DNA of 64,000 bases, taken from Gnetum montanum (lineage: Eukaryota; Streptophyta; Gnetopsida; Gnetales; Gnetaceae). The notes under the pieces were generated by a model that had not been told where the DNA came from, ran no database searches, and was given only the letters and a program-made list of their open reading frames with translations. Made by a program: the position numbers and the translations under genes. Below are positions 11,951-23,044 of this stretch, piece by piece. The stretch covers positions 76,682 to 140,681 of the forward strand of contig MNCI01026491.1 of assembly GCA_015680685.1 (NCBI GenBank), read 5' to 3'. How positions within the stretch are numbered: position 1 is the first letter of the stretch; every line of letters begins with the position of its first letter.

Positions 11951-12337
11951 AGAACATCATCCGAAGGCCTCGACAACATAGCATTAGCATTCAGCTCAAC
12001 TCTAGCACACCTCCAACAAGTGTAGTTAGCAAAATGCATTTTTTTTGTATTTTCTTTTTGTCCCCAAATTATAACTACACTTGACTCCACACAAGATAGT
12101 GGAGAGCATAGTCCCAAAGCGTAGTCTCCAAAGTTACATTTTTTCAAGTACATTTCATTTCTCTCAGCACATATACATACAATTGGTAGTGTAGTCACAA
12201 TCTCGTAAAGTTCGGTAGAGTAGAGTAGAGCATAACACTACTAGCCTTAGTGGAAATCATAGTTTGGCGATAGCATAGTTCTAACCATCCCCACTTCCAC
12301 ATGGTAAACTCTCCACATTTCAAACTAAACCTAGCCC

Positions 12338-12345
12338 TATAAATA
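12338..12345 (+). promoter_or_regulatory. TATA box of Tat LTR copy 2
   Basis: TATAAATA within 'ctagccctataaatacccc', aligned with 7,560-7,567. Confidence 0.55.
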
Positions 12346-13058
12346 CCCCTGTCTTCAACATCTTATGGTGGCAAAATTCAAGGCAAGTTTGCAAATTTGA
12401 GCATTTTGGCATTCTGGGCAAACAAAAAACCAAAGGCACACTAGCAAATTGGAGAGAGGCAAATTTTCATACCACTACAACGCACAGTAGTCCATGACAA
12501 ACCACCACAGCGCATGACACACTACAACAGCCAACCCATTAGGCATCAACACCATGGCAAAATGTCAGTCTTCATGGCCAGACACCCTCGAGACTATGAC
12601 TATGCTATCCACTGCACCTATTGTACAGCACATACCTTCTCATCCCTTCTAGCATTAACTATGCTCAACCCCATTTGGGGTGCTATTCTATTTCTCTCTC
12701 TTCCTTTCTTTGCATTTTTAGCATTTTACTTGCATTTTTAGTGTTCTACTTACATTTTTTGCTATTTCAAAGCATAGCCATGCTTGGATGGTAGTTCTCG
12801 CACATTAACACGTTTGCTTTTTGCTAAAATCCTTGACTACACTTGACACCATCGACACCATTGACATTGTTCACACTGCACGAACACATAGCATCATTTT
12901 ACTTTGCATTTGTTAAGTCCTCATTAGATCAACAAGATTGTTTAGGGTACCACCACCTCTACCTCTAGTAGGCCCTCATGCAAACTCAGGGTTAGGACTG
13001 TGTGCCCATGGACCCATCGGTGTTTCAACCACTGATGTTTTCAGTTACTATAGTTTTC

Positions 13059-13076
13059 TGGCGCTAGAAGAAGAAA
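13059..13076 (+). other. Possible primer-binding site of Tat element B3
   Basis: TGGCGCTAGAAGAAGAAA begins a few bases after the inferred LTR end. TGGCGC is a common start of plant primer sites, but I cannot name the tRNA. Placement relies on the LTR end. Confidence 0.4.
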
Positions 13077-13590
13077 TGAACCATTTTCCTCTTTCAGACT
13101 TCATTAGTGGTTATCTCACATGCTCTCTACATCATTGTTGCTAGCTTCTAGCTAGCATAGATCTAACACCCCTATGGATTTGCTACACATGTAGCAATAG
13201 TTGGATCTTAGGCCAATGCAAGCATTGTCTACTAATCGGTTGGTGTAGACTAGACCCCATTGTTAGTTCCCCTAGAATCCTACGTAGCAACCCTAGAGCA
13301 TCTATTCCCATAGTTAGCTAAATTCTAGGTGCTCAGTAGAGAGCGTAGTCTCCAAAGTTAGCCATTTTTCTGCAACCACTAGATTTAGCCATTTTTGTAG
13401 TTAGCAATAGTTAGCCATTTTCAGCAACCAACAAAGTTAGCTATTTTTCGCAATTAGCAACCTCTACAACTCCATCTTGTAAATTAATCTACACATGAGT
13501 TCTGAGTAGCCTTCAACATCAATCCTGAGCACACTAGCTATCTTGCCCACCTAACAAGAAAATAGGATTGACCACCCTACCAATCCTGCT
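13077..13590 (+). other. Tat 5' leader
   Basis: Non-coding stretch between primer site and gag. It contains several short repeats of 'gttagccatttttcgcaa' type at 13,355-13,465. No gene seen. Confidence 0.45.
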
Positions 13591-14267
13591 ATGGCAGAGC
13601 CAAGGCAATCCCTTAGGCTGCATGGCCAAGATCCAGAGTATACTGTGCTAAATGATGAATAATATAACTTCATATGCATAAAGATCCAAGTAGGCCTATT
13701 CGTAGATCACTTATCCACCAAAATGGATGGAAGTATATACCCTCCTCCATCCACTTCATCCTACTCACCAAACCCTATTGATGAATACTTACCTAGCTCA
13801 TTTGGACAAATGAGCGTGAAGTGGGAATAGACTATGAAAAACCCCTGTAAGAAGAGCAGAATGAATTTGAAGCTTGTTCTAAGCATGAGGACTCATTCCA
13901 CATTATTTTCCAATGGAAAACCCTAAGTTTGGCCCTCCTACAGTCCCCTTAACCTATCTTTCTTAAGACAGTCATAGCCCCGACATCACCTTCCAAGTCA
14001 ACGCCTGTGGTAGCGATGCACAAAACACAACATATGCCTCACAATGCACTACCTTCCATTAACATGCCCTTCGTGGCATTGTTGGAACCTATCCAATCAT
14101 CCTTGTCAGTAGTAATCATGCCTACTTAGCCTTACGTTCACATAGTGCATGTCTCCCAGCCCCAAACGACTCAGGCACCTTATGTCTTACTTATTTCATA
14201 GGCATCCTCAATAGTAATTCAACCTACAAATGCATGGCTTGCCCTAGTCACTAGGCCCATAGCACAA
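13591..14267 (+). pseudogene. gag: Tat gag, N-terminal segment (interrupted by element A)
   Basis: ATG at 13,591 opens MAEPRQSLRLHGQDPEY. Downstream frames are broken but continue as Ser/Pro/Thr-rich coding-like sequence to the CACAA duplication at 14,263. The gag resumes on the other side of element A at 24,217 and of element C at 33,617. Start chosen because it is the first ATG after the leader and opens the frame; the N-terminus has no recognisable domain by itself. Confidence 0.55.
14263..14267. repeat. Target-site duplication of element A, left (CACAA)
   Basis: CACAA lies directly before the TGATG of the left LTR and is repeated exactly at 24,217-24,221 directly after the CATCA of the right LTR. 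Confidence 0.9.
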
Positions 14268-14344
14268 TGATGGGACACAATATTGCATGGGTTGTGGTAT
14301 CACATATGCAATGTATCATATGTGATATCACATCTTCTCCTGTG

Positions 14345-14362
14345 ATATCGCATATGCGATAT
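14345..14362. promoter_or_regulatory. Perfect 18-bp palindrome in U3, ~20 bp upstream of TATA
   Basis: ATATCGCATATGCGATAT is its own reverse complement. Related GATATCGCAT words recur in the U3 of the right LTR, of element C and, decayed, of element F, so it is a candidate transcription-factor or enhancer site. Confidence 0.6.
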
Positions 14363-14382
14363 TGTGTTGCACCACCAAATCT

Positions 14383-14390
14383 ATAAATAA
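14383..14390 (+). promoter_or_regulatory. TATA box, element A 5' LTR
   Basis: TATAAATA, conserved at the same place in the right LTR (23,513-23,520) and, as TATAAATA, in the LTRs of C (minus strand), D and F. Confidence 0.75.
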
Positions 14391-14557
14391 GAGGTGGCTC
14401 TCCCTTGTTTCTCCATCTAGATCTAGACCGTAGCCAAACTCTTGCAGTTTTTCATTCCAGAGTTAGAGTAATTTCCATGTGCCCGCAGTAAGAGTCCCAA
14501 AGTGAATGGATCTTTATTCGAGAAAATATTGTACCTAACCACAAGTTTGTGTATGAA

Positions 14558-14563
14558 AATAAA
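14558..14563 (+). promoter_or_regulatory. Polyadenylation signal, element A 5' LTR
   Basis: AATAAA about 170 bp after the TATA box. The corresponding 'aataaagat' is kept in LTRs of A, D and F, consistent with R-region termination. Confidence 0.5.
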
Positions 14564-15089
14564 GACGAACTTTTTGGATAAACCTTGTAGTGCATGGACT
14601 AAGCTAAATAGGACTTTAATTAATGTTATTTACTACTTTCCTAATTAATCTCTCTTAACCCTCAACACTCCTAAGTGCATTCAGTACAACCTCTTCGAGC
14701 ACGTGCATTATGCTTGGTAATCCCAGCAACGAATAGCGTTTGGTAATCCTAGAAGGTTGCATCAGCTCAAGGTGTGAACAAAAAGTGGGAACGGATACTG
14801 ATGCTAGGTTAATTAAGGCTTAGTCAGTTAAAGTTAGTTACCTAGTCTCTTCACCCTTTCCTCCCTTAGCATAGGCAATAAAACATAAAAGACATAAAAA
14901 ATCACATACCTTAGACTTACTTAACCATACAACCATGACAAATACAGGTAAGTCTAGGAAGAACATGAACAATTAACCTTAAGTGTTCCATAAGGCGTGC
15001 AGGCACTTAGTCTTCGAAGTTTGACCGGATTAAGCATGTAACGCTCGTATTCGTATTGTTGAGTGTAGGGGTACCTCGCCACTCATCAT

Positions 15090-15107
15090 TGGCGCCGTTG
15101 TCAAGGA
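15090..15107 (+). other. Primer-binding site, tRNA-Asp type (element A)
   Basis: TGGCGCCGTTGTCAAGGA lies one base after the LTR. It differs at three positions, all C-to-T or G-to-A, from TGGCGCCGTTGCCGGGGA, the complement (recalled) of the 3' end of plant tRNA-Asp(GUC). Athila elements are primed by tRNA-Asp. Confidence 0.8.
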
Positions 15108-15234
15108 CTAAGTTGTTTTTGCACTAAGTAGAACATAGGAAATCATCCACATTGTTGGGAAGCTTAAATGAACCTTTAGGGTTAATCAGAAGAAAATTTA
15201 AACAATGGTTAATTAGCACACCGAATAAGAGACA

Positions 15235-17135
15235 ATGTATTCTTCTTCTCATAAAAGCACTTCACCACCTAGGGATCACACAAGAAACAGTCAATGATCT
15301 AACACAAGTAACCTAGAACTACCAGTTCCTCAACAGTATCGGGTAGTATATACTCATCATGATGAGTATATACCTGATTTTACTTTTATCCTCCATCAGG
15401 ATGAACAATTGCACTGGAGAGATTTGCAAGGTAACATAGTGTTACCCCCAAATTAGGTAGTCCCTAACATGCTCCTTCGTGCTCTTGCATAGATAGGCAT
15501 GATGGAATTATATGCTGAATACATTGCAGAAGATTATGACACAAGGTATTACCATCCCACAGAGGCACAACGTCTAAGGGACTCGTGGTAGGAGAGTTAT
15601 CACATATCGTTGAAGGGCAAAGGACTCAGCAACACTTCGCCTATCATAAGAGAAATTAGGGGTGGTGAACCTATCTCAATAGGTTCGCCAAAAAATGATG
15701 TTCCCCCTCCTAATGATAGTAAGGAGGTGGTGTATCAGAACCTTCACTCCACGACACACAAACCTAGTTCTAATGCCCATGAACACCAAGTGTTCAATGA
15801 GGGGACAAAAACACAAGATAAGGATGAGTGTTTAGATTGTCATCACGATCAAGGTCAGGATCACCAAAGAGAAGGCAGTAGAAATCGCCATGGCGATGGC
15901 TCTCCTTCTTCTTCCCCTTCATCAGGGCAATCACCCTCTCTTTCAACATCTAGATGCAGTCACAAAGATTCAAACCGTGAGGACAAAGGTAAGCAAGATG
16001 AGAGACCTCAACGAGAGAGTCGAGAGAGAGGACGAGGGTACTCTAGGGAATCTAGGCATGGAAGAAGGGAAAGTAGGGAACCACGTAGGCATCATAGACA
16101 TCATGAGAGAGATGATCATGACAAACCCCTACTTTCCACCCAAAGCATGTTAAGACATTACAGAGGTAGTTAGAATACCTACAAGGTACCAGAAAGATAG
16201 CCGAATCAAGAGACTAGACATGAATAATATCCCACGATTTGAGGGGGGATATAATGCTGTTCCGAAAAATCACTTATAGGCATTCCACGATGCCTCTGCC
16301 TTGCAGAATATTGAAAATGAGTGGCAGAAGTTAAAGTTGTTTCCTAGGACACTCATAAAGGAAGCAGCAAGCTGGTACCGGTCCTTAGAACCGGAAACCA
16401 TTAGGATATGGAGTACAATGTTAGAATTGTTTAATGATAAATACCAAACATACTCTAGAGTGTCCAACTTGTGTAAACAGATCCAAGGATGGAATCAGGG
16501 TAATCAAGAACCCTTGGATGTTGCCATGGGCCAATATTATGCATTGCTACATCATTGCCCGAACCATGGTTACGCACAACGGGATCAACTCTGCCACCTT
16601 GTAGATGGGCTAAGACATGAAACCAGGAGAACCCTTGGAACATATGCCCAAGGGAGATTATCAAAAATTAGGTCCCATGAAATTCATCGATTGTTGGAGC
16701 AAGTAGCTAAGGAATAAGGGGAGCTATGGAAAAGAGAAAGCGTGGAAGAATATAACCACGATCCTTCCCTCCGAAAGAGGGGATTAAGATTCTGTGAGGA
16801 AGAGGATGAGTCACCACTTGAAGAATTGGTGAATAGAAAAACCTTACCCCTTCAAAAGCTAACAACCAAGGTGTCAGCTAAGGTAGATCAAATGTGGGAC
16901 TCCATAGATAATAGGTTTAAAACTGTTTTGAAAGTTGTAGAGGAGTCTAAGGAACGAAGTAGTGACCATGATGAGAAAAAGCAGAGAGACTCAGACCATG
17001 CACGTAACAAGGGTAAGGGAAAAATGACTATTGCCAATGAGGTTGTGGATTCTGACATAGACAATGATGGTAGATGTGAGATCTACCAATTTGACCATCC
17101 TAAGGGATGTTGCCCAATGATCTCACATCTGTAAG
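15235..17135 (+). pseudogene. gag: Element A gag
   Basis: ATG 15,235 opens MYSSSHKSTSPP; element D has the matching start MSSSHK at 45,515, which supports the choice. The middle is very rich in Arg, Glu, Ser and His (15,840-16,130). The retrotransposon gag core follows: WQKLKLFPRTLIKEAASWY, then MLELFNDKYQTYSR (16,320-16,450). A C-x2-Y-x4-H-x4-C block (CEIYQFDHPKGCCP, 17,072-17,113) stands where a zinc knuckle would be; the copy in element C has CDVC there, so the second Cys was lost in A. Several stops break the frame. The Gag protein would assemble the virus-like particle. Confidence 0.85.
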
Positions 17136-17850
17136 AGTTTGGGGTGTATGCACTCAACCCAAGACTTAACAAACAGCAAGCACCCCATCGGTTACCTTAT
17201 TCCCAAGGTAACCTGAGGCAGTTCCACCAATCGTTAACATATTATCCAAGTGGAACTCTACCACAACCTATTGGGCAACACCAGTAGTGGCAACAGCCAT
17301 AGTCATGGGGGATGCCACCGCCTAGGCAACAATATCCTTACCGGCAACCAGACCTGTATGCTACTACGTGTAGCAGCTGGTCTCTCCAAGTGACTCTATG
17401 GGTCACGCAACCCCACAATGTCACTACCAAGTTTGGGAGTATTTTAGGACTCCTCCTATGGGAGACACACACCACATGCATACCATCCTCCAAATCCAGC
17501 TGCCACTCATATGCTGATAGTTCCACTACCCACTGCTCTAGCAAGGCAAGGGGTATTCCCCACTCAACCGCAACAACCCAAGATCACAAGGGCTTTGAAT
17601 CCTCAATTCACAGTGGGTTATGATAATCTTACACCGAAGAGACCCTTCTTTAGACCCAACAATCCAATTAAGCCCTCACCATCACAAGTGGTTAAGCATC
17701 TAAAAACCTCCGTACCAAATAAGCTTTCGGGATCCCCTTCAAACCAAAAATTGTGCCCAATGCACACGGTTATGTTAACACATACTGTTACTGATTGGAC
17801 TAAGGTAGGCCACCTTCCCAAGAAATTCTCTCCAAGTCACTGGGAATGAA
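17136..17850 (+). pseudogene. Element A Pro/Gln/Tyr-rich gag-protease linker
   Basis: Frames such as MPPPRQQYPYRQPDLYATT and SITTPTALARQGVF-like wording show a low-complexity Pro, Gln, Tyr and Ser linker between the gag zinc-finger-like block and protease. The same kind of linker occurs in element D (47,300-47,860) and element C (minus strand, about 31,000-30,600). Frames shift repeatedly; no enzyme motif is seen. Confidence 0.6.
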
Positions 17851-18335
17851 CATCATAAGGCTCTTCTTAACTCAAGTTCTACAGTCAACTTAATCTCATA
17901 AGAATTGTATAAACCTGGAACCTACCTCCACTTAAGAAGAGAAATATTCCCTTGGAGCTGGCTAACCAATCCATCACTATTCCTTTGGAACAGGTTGAGG
18001 ACATTGTTACCACCATGGGTGGTTGGTCATACCCAACTAATTTCCTAGTGATCCAAATAAACAATGACAAAGGGGATTTCCTGATAATAATGAGAAGGGC
18101 ATGGCTGAGTACAATAGACGCATGCCTAGGAATTTGCAATCTTTCCGTAGAAATATCCAAGAAAAATACTTTTGGAAAGATTGAGAAGAAGAAAGTTCCA
18201 TGCATCGCATATAGTGACACAGGGTGCCATTGCATGCAGAAATCATGGGTGATGCAAAGTTTAACATTACCTGCATACAATCAGTGTGCACAAGATATTG
18301 ACATACAGAAGTGCCTATATGCAACAGCCACATGA
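17851..18335 (+). pseudogene. pro: Element A aspartic protease
   Basis: The catalytic region reads ALLNSSSTVNLIS (17,870-17,908), the Athila-type ALLDxGASVNL motif with Asn (codon 17,879-17,881) instead of Asp. The family's C-terminal hallmark follows: GGWSYPTNFLVIQI and FLIIMRRAWLSTIDACLG (18,020-18,135), corresponding to LILGRPWLATADA. Element D has the same Asn. Without the Asp the retropepsin cannot work in its usual form, so either both copies decayed identically or the change is inherited. Confidence 0.75.
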
Positions 18336-18353
18336 CAAGAAAACACCCAGTGG

Positions 18354-19600
18354 TTGATGGCTAATCAAGAGAGTAACTTGATAACATGCATGGAACAAAC
18401 TGAGGGGATAACTAGTGCTTACATTGAAAGCACAGACGCACTAGAGCAAGTTTGTTGCCAACTTCCAACCCTTAACTTTGAAAACATTAACTGGGGAAAG
18501 TTGGAGATTCCTGAGGAATTTAGACAAGAGCCCCTAGATCTAAAATCATTGCCCACCGATTTGGAATACATGACCCTTGGAAATGGAAAATCGGTAAACA
18601 TCAACACAAAGCTTGTTCCCAAGCAAAAAGAGAGATTGCTGAAGGTGATAAATAAATGGTCAACAGCCTTTGCCTAGTCATACCCTGAATTAACCAGAAT
18701 AGATCCTCAAATATGCCAACATAGGATTTACATGGACCCCTCCATGAAGCCTAGAAAATAACCATAGAGGCGATTGAACCCGAAATTGAAACAAATAGTA
18801 AAAAAAGAGATAGAACAGCTCCTCAAGGCCGAGTTCATATATCCCATTGCAGATAGTGAATGGGTTAGTCCTCTAGTTATTGTGCCTAAGAAGGGAGGAA
18901 AATGGAGGGTATGTATAGATTTCAGGCTACTGAACATGGCAACATTCAAAGATCATTTCCCGTTGTCGTTCGTTGACCAAGTCTTAGACACTATAGCGGG
19001 GCATCGCTATTATAGTTTTTTGGATGGATATAGTGGATATAATCAAATATGAATAGCATTAGGAGATCAATCTAAAGCAACATTCACCATTCCCTAGGGA
19101 ACATTTGCATATAAACAAATTCCATTTGGCTTGTGCAATGCTCCATCCACATTTCAACGTTTAGTTCTAAGCATATTTCAACAACAGATAGGGAACGAAG
19201 TAGAAGTCTTTATGGACAACTTCTCCACTTATGAGACAAGCTTGGATCAAGCCCTAGACTGATTGGAGCAAGTACTAAAACGATACGTTGAAACCAACCT
19301 AAAGCTCAATTGATAGAAAAGCCATTTGATGGTTCAAGAGGGTGTAGTACTGGGGCATAAGATTTTGTAGTCAGCAATAGAGGTAGACCCGAAAAAAGTT
19401 AAAGTCATCCAAGGAATCACCNGAATAGAGGTAGACCCGAAAAAAGTTAAAGTCATCCAAGGAATCACCCAACAACCAAAAACTGTCAAAGACATTTGGT
19501 CATTCCTTGGACACACTGGCTACTACAGGAGATTCATTGAAAACTTCTACAAGATTGCCAAACCGTTGGTAGAATTAACGAAAAAGGATGCACCATTCGA
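18354..19600 (+). pseudogene. pol: Element A reverse transcriptase
   Basis: The pre-RT part (LEIPEEFRQEPLDLKSLPTD, 18,505 onward) leads into the RT blocks: EFIYPIADSEWVSPLVIVPK, GGKWRVCIDFRLLN, FPLSFVDQVLD, YSFLDGYSGYNQI (to 19,049), IPFGLCNAPSTFQR, then VEVFMDNFSTY and SFLGHTGYYRRFI (19,501-19,539). The active site FMDD reads FMDN here. Stops at several Gln and Trp positions. A short near-identical duplication around an unknown base at 19,422 interrupts it and is probably not biological. Confidence 0.9.
19376..19470. other. Unknown base with flanking ~46-bp near-identical duplication
   Basis: A stretch starting 'aatagaggtagacccg' and ending 'ggaatcacc' occurs immediately before and again immediately after the single 'n' at 19,422. 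No other element has it duplicated. This is the pattern of two contig ends that overlap but were joined with a gap character. Confidence 0.85.
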
Positions 19601-20060
19601 ATGGACCAGGGAATGTGAATGAGAATTCCAAACTCTAAAACAAAGGCTGGTGGAAACTCCTATTCTACAAGCCCCTAACTGGTCCAGGCCATTCCATATA
19701 ATGATCGACACATCCAATTATGCCTTAGGAGCTATACTAATATAGTTAGATGAACAAAAATGTCCTTATTACATCCATTGTGCAAGTAAGAGTATTGTCA
19801 GTGCACAACTCAACTACATAACTACAAAAAAGAAGTTAATGGTTGTAGTGTTTGCGCTAGACAAATTTAGGCACTATGTGTTAGGCTATAAATTGTACAT
19901 TCATATAGATCATAGTGCAATTAGGTTCCTCATGAATAAGCCAATGGTTGGTCCTTGTATTATACATTGGTTGGTAATCCTTCAGGAGTTTGATCTAACG
20001 ATAGCAGATCGGAAAGGCACCAAGAACATAGTTGCAGATCACTTATCTCGGTTGCACTGG
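19601..20060 (+). pseudogene. pol: Element A RNase H
   Basis: The translation shows ILQAPNWSRPFHIMIDTSNYALGAIL, then YYIHCASKSIVSAQLNY, FALDKFRHYVLG and HIDHSAIRFLMNKP, ending IVADHLSRL (20,030-20,053). This is the single RNase H expected of Athila-type pol, with no second archaeal-type domain. The catalytic first Asp (IDTSNYALGA) and the DHSA Asp are still encoded. Confidence 0.85.
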
Positions 20061-21455
20061 GATAGTAAAGAGGATGAATATGCCATATCTGATCATTTTC
20101 CTAACAAAACCATCTTTGTTGGTGTAGTGAATAACCAACCCATGGGTACGAATTGGTATAGTAGCATTCTCACTTATCTCCTTTCCCAACAAACACCACA
20201 GGGGTTGGATTTTAGGAAGAAGTAATAGTTTCTTCACAAAACCAAGTACTTCATGGAAATCAATAAACAACTCTATAAAGTCTATCCTGATGGCTTGGTT
20301 TGATGGTGTGTGCCTGATGAGGATCAATTAAGAGTTCTCTAAGATGCTCATGAGGGCCCCTGTGGGGACCACTATGTAGGGAGACAAACGGCCATTAATA
20401 TCCTACTTGTGAGATACTACTAGCCAGCACTATTTCGGGATGCCCATAAGTTTGTCCAATCCTATGAGTGTTGTTAACGTGATGGTGGAATGACTACTAA
20501 AATGGAGGGTCCACAACAATGGATTCAACCTTTGAAACCCTTTGACATTTGGGGAATTGATTACATGGGGCCTATTACACCAACGTCCAATGGAAAAGCT
20601 TATATCATTGTTCCTGTTAACTATTTAACAAAATGGGCTGAAGTAGCTACTATAACAAAATGCACATCGTCTACCACTGCATGATTTGTACAACAATAAA
20701 TTGTAAATAGGTTTGGGATGCCACGTGCACTCATCTCTGATAATGGAACATACTTTATGGGTGCAAACTTTTGCAAGTTGATGCAACGCTTGGGGGTTGA
20801 ACATAAATTGATCACACCTTATCATCCCCAAGCTAATGGCCAAGCTGAGGTCACTAATTGGGAGATTACGAGAATATTAACAAGAAAAATTAGCAAATTT
20901 AGGCGAGATTGAAGCATGAAACTAAACGATGCTCTCTTGGCATACAGCTCCACTTGGAAACTCCCTACAGGCTACTCTCCCTATGAGTTAGTATACGGAA
21001 AACTTCCAAAGCTCCCAATACAAACTAAGCTCCGTACACTATCCATGGTGTGTGACCTCCACCTTAACCTTGACCTAGCACAAAAACAAAGATTGGCAAC
21101 CCTAAATGTGCTAGATGAGAATAGATTGGTTCCTCTATCATCAAATGAGTTGCATAAGGCACATAACAAGCAGTGTCATGACTTAAGAATTTGAAAGGTT
21201 CAATACCAACCAGGAGACAAGGTCCTTTACTAGAACCCCACGCATGTACCACAATGCACAAAATTTCAAATATTGTGGGAAGGACCTTACATTATTCATA
21301 CGACCTTTCCCTTGGGAGCCATGATAATATACAAGCCTGAAAGCCCTGATAGGAGATTACTGGTCCATGTGCAACAAACCAAACCCTTCCGTGAACTAAG
21401 AACAGCCAGTGCAAATTATACCTCTAATAGCAGACAACCACGCTCCTTATTTTAG
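20061..21455 (+). pseudogene. pol: Element A integrase
   Basis: Zinc finger HEGPCGDHY...YECC (20,348-20,475) is followed by core blocks WGIDYMGPITP, PRALISDNGTYFMG and HPQANGQAEVTNWE (20,540-20,865), keeping D, D and E. The tail has WKLPTGYSPYELVYGK (20,955-21,000) and the WEGPYIIHTTFPLGAMIIY block, then QQTKPFRE (21,275-21,400). A few stops remain. It ends at TAG 21,453. Confidence 0.9.
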
Positions 21456-23044
21456 ATCTCTCCCTTTCAATTCATTCGTGGGGGAGATGGCCACCTATGC
21501 TGATCATTCGGGGCCCTCAGTTCTTTTAAGATTTTTATTTTACACATTTTTTTTCACTTTTTTGTTTTGCACTTTTTTGTTTTACAAATCTCTTTACCTT
21601 TTCTTGTTTTTATTTTACAACATCGTTCATACTTTTTCATTTCTTTGTGTGAGTGTGTGCTTATCTATTTTGTTAAGTTTTTCACCCAATAAGTGCTTTA
21701 ATGATGGTATGAACTATTTTCTATTGGTTGCTAATGTTTGGTTTTTACCTTTAAGTTATGATGTTGATACTAAAGTATGGTTCTTTTGATATAACAAGCA
21801 ATGAGTTCACTTCATCCATACATCCATAAATTTCCATGGTCTCTCTCGGCTTGGAAATGTACAGTCCCTTTCTAAATAAGAACTTTCAATAAATCGATGA
21901 TTAGGCATTTCTCAAACTAAGGAAGGACTCAAGGATTGAAAAGGGTATAACTTCAAGGGAACTTAATGCATTTGTGTTGGCCATTCTCTTGGGTGCTCGG
22001 ATGTTTTCTTCTTGAGTTTTTCTTCCCATTCTGACATTGCTCCATTATCGGGAGGCTAAGTTAATAAAAATAACAAAGTCTTTGCATGGTGTGGTTCTCA
22101 CGTTAAACACAAAAAAATAGAAAAAAATAGTGAGGATTCAAAGCACACCCCTTAGACAAAACTAATCCCTTGGGCTACAAGCATTGGTTATGGAACTCAA
22201 AATACAAAATTTTCCCTCTAACTAAGGCCCTTCCTCGCTCCCTATCTCATCTCTCGTTTCATCGAAATGTTGGTGACTCTTTGGTGGAGGCATTCTTGCT
22301 AGTTCAAGAGGATGGGTCAGCCGAATGTATTAATGCAAAGTCATTGGATGTGGTTTGTTGAGGCCAGACTTGGAATAGGATCTGCTAAGTCACATTAACC
22401 ATGAAATACACAAGGGGTTGTACATCACCTTGTTCTTGGGATTCCATTCCATTCTCTTCTCTCCATCCTTCTTTCTCCATTTACCACCTCATTTCCGATT
22501 GTATCAGTAGTCCATATTTTGGTGGATTCATTATTTTCTTTTTGGTAAATTCTTGTGATTAAGACTTTAACTCTTGTTCCAAATGACATTCCTAGAGCCT
22601 ACAGACTCTTTGAATGTGGGTTTGTCAAGGCATTAAGGGCATGAGCCTGCTTTGGGAAGGACCCACTGGCATTTCTCTTTGGTACATTAGTTAATTTCTT
22701 TCCCTTAAACATTTTTGCAATCAACTTTATTTGTTCATTTCCATCTTGACATCCCTTTCATCGACATTATAGTTGTCTCTTTTTCTCCATCTTTCTTATT
22801 CTTTTTCTTTCTCTTTCTCCATTCTATCGCTACTAGATGTTCGCTCCTAGTCATGGGGATCTTGACAAAAATTTTTTTGATTTTTTTCTTAACCCCTACA
22901 CCTTTGGTAGTTACCACTATTATATTTCTAGACCTGTATCAACCATACCAAAACTCAGCCAATGGACCTTTCACTGAGGCAAGGTATCAACTGCATTGTG
23001 ATTCATTTACCCTTGCTAATATAAAGACTATGTTGTGTGTGCAG
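21456..23044 (+). other. Element A post-pol leader (no gene)
   Basis: Non-coding, T-rich, and collinear with element D 51,425-53,514 and element C (minus) about 30,300-28,333, as shown by shared 'gtgggggagatg', 'aaagcacaccccttagacaaaa' and 'gggaaggacccactggca'. It starts with a polypurine-like 'cgtgggggagatgg' at 21,478-21,491. It ends in a splice-acceptor-like 'tgttgtgtgtgcag' before an ATG. Unlike C and D, I see no U3-like TATA segment. Confidence 0.6.

Larger units (their letters stand above)
10414..13052 (+). mobile_element. Tat LTR shared by B2 (3') and B3 (5'), ~2.6 kb
   Basis: It is homologous along its length to 5,765-8,461. A TATA box is at 12,338-12,345. It is preceded by an integrase tail and tandem repeats, and followed by a primer-site-like sequence, leader and gag, so one LTR serves as the 3' LTR of one element and the 5' LTR of the next. 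The end near 13,052 (TTACTATA) corresponds to GCTACA in the other copy. The start depends on the same TGATCGTGC alignment. Confidence 0.6.
14268..15088 (+). repeat. Element A 5' LTR (821 bp)
   Basis: It begins TGATGGGACACAATATTG and ends GCCACTCATCA. U3 has two perfect inverted repeats: an 11-bp pair at 14,298-14,308 / 14,317-14,327 and an 18-bp palindrome at 14,345-14,362. TATAAATA is at 14,383-14,390 and AATAAA at 14,558-14,563. It is collinear with the right LTR. Confidence 0.92.

Noticed and set aside
21409-21789. 126-codon Phe/Leu-rich frame that looks like a membrane protein after integrase
   Set aside because: It is T-rich leader sequence; the equivalent part of element D does not keep the frame, so the hydrophobicity reflects base composition.
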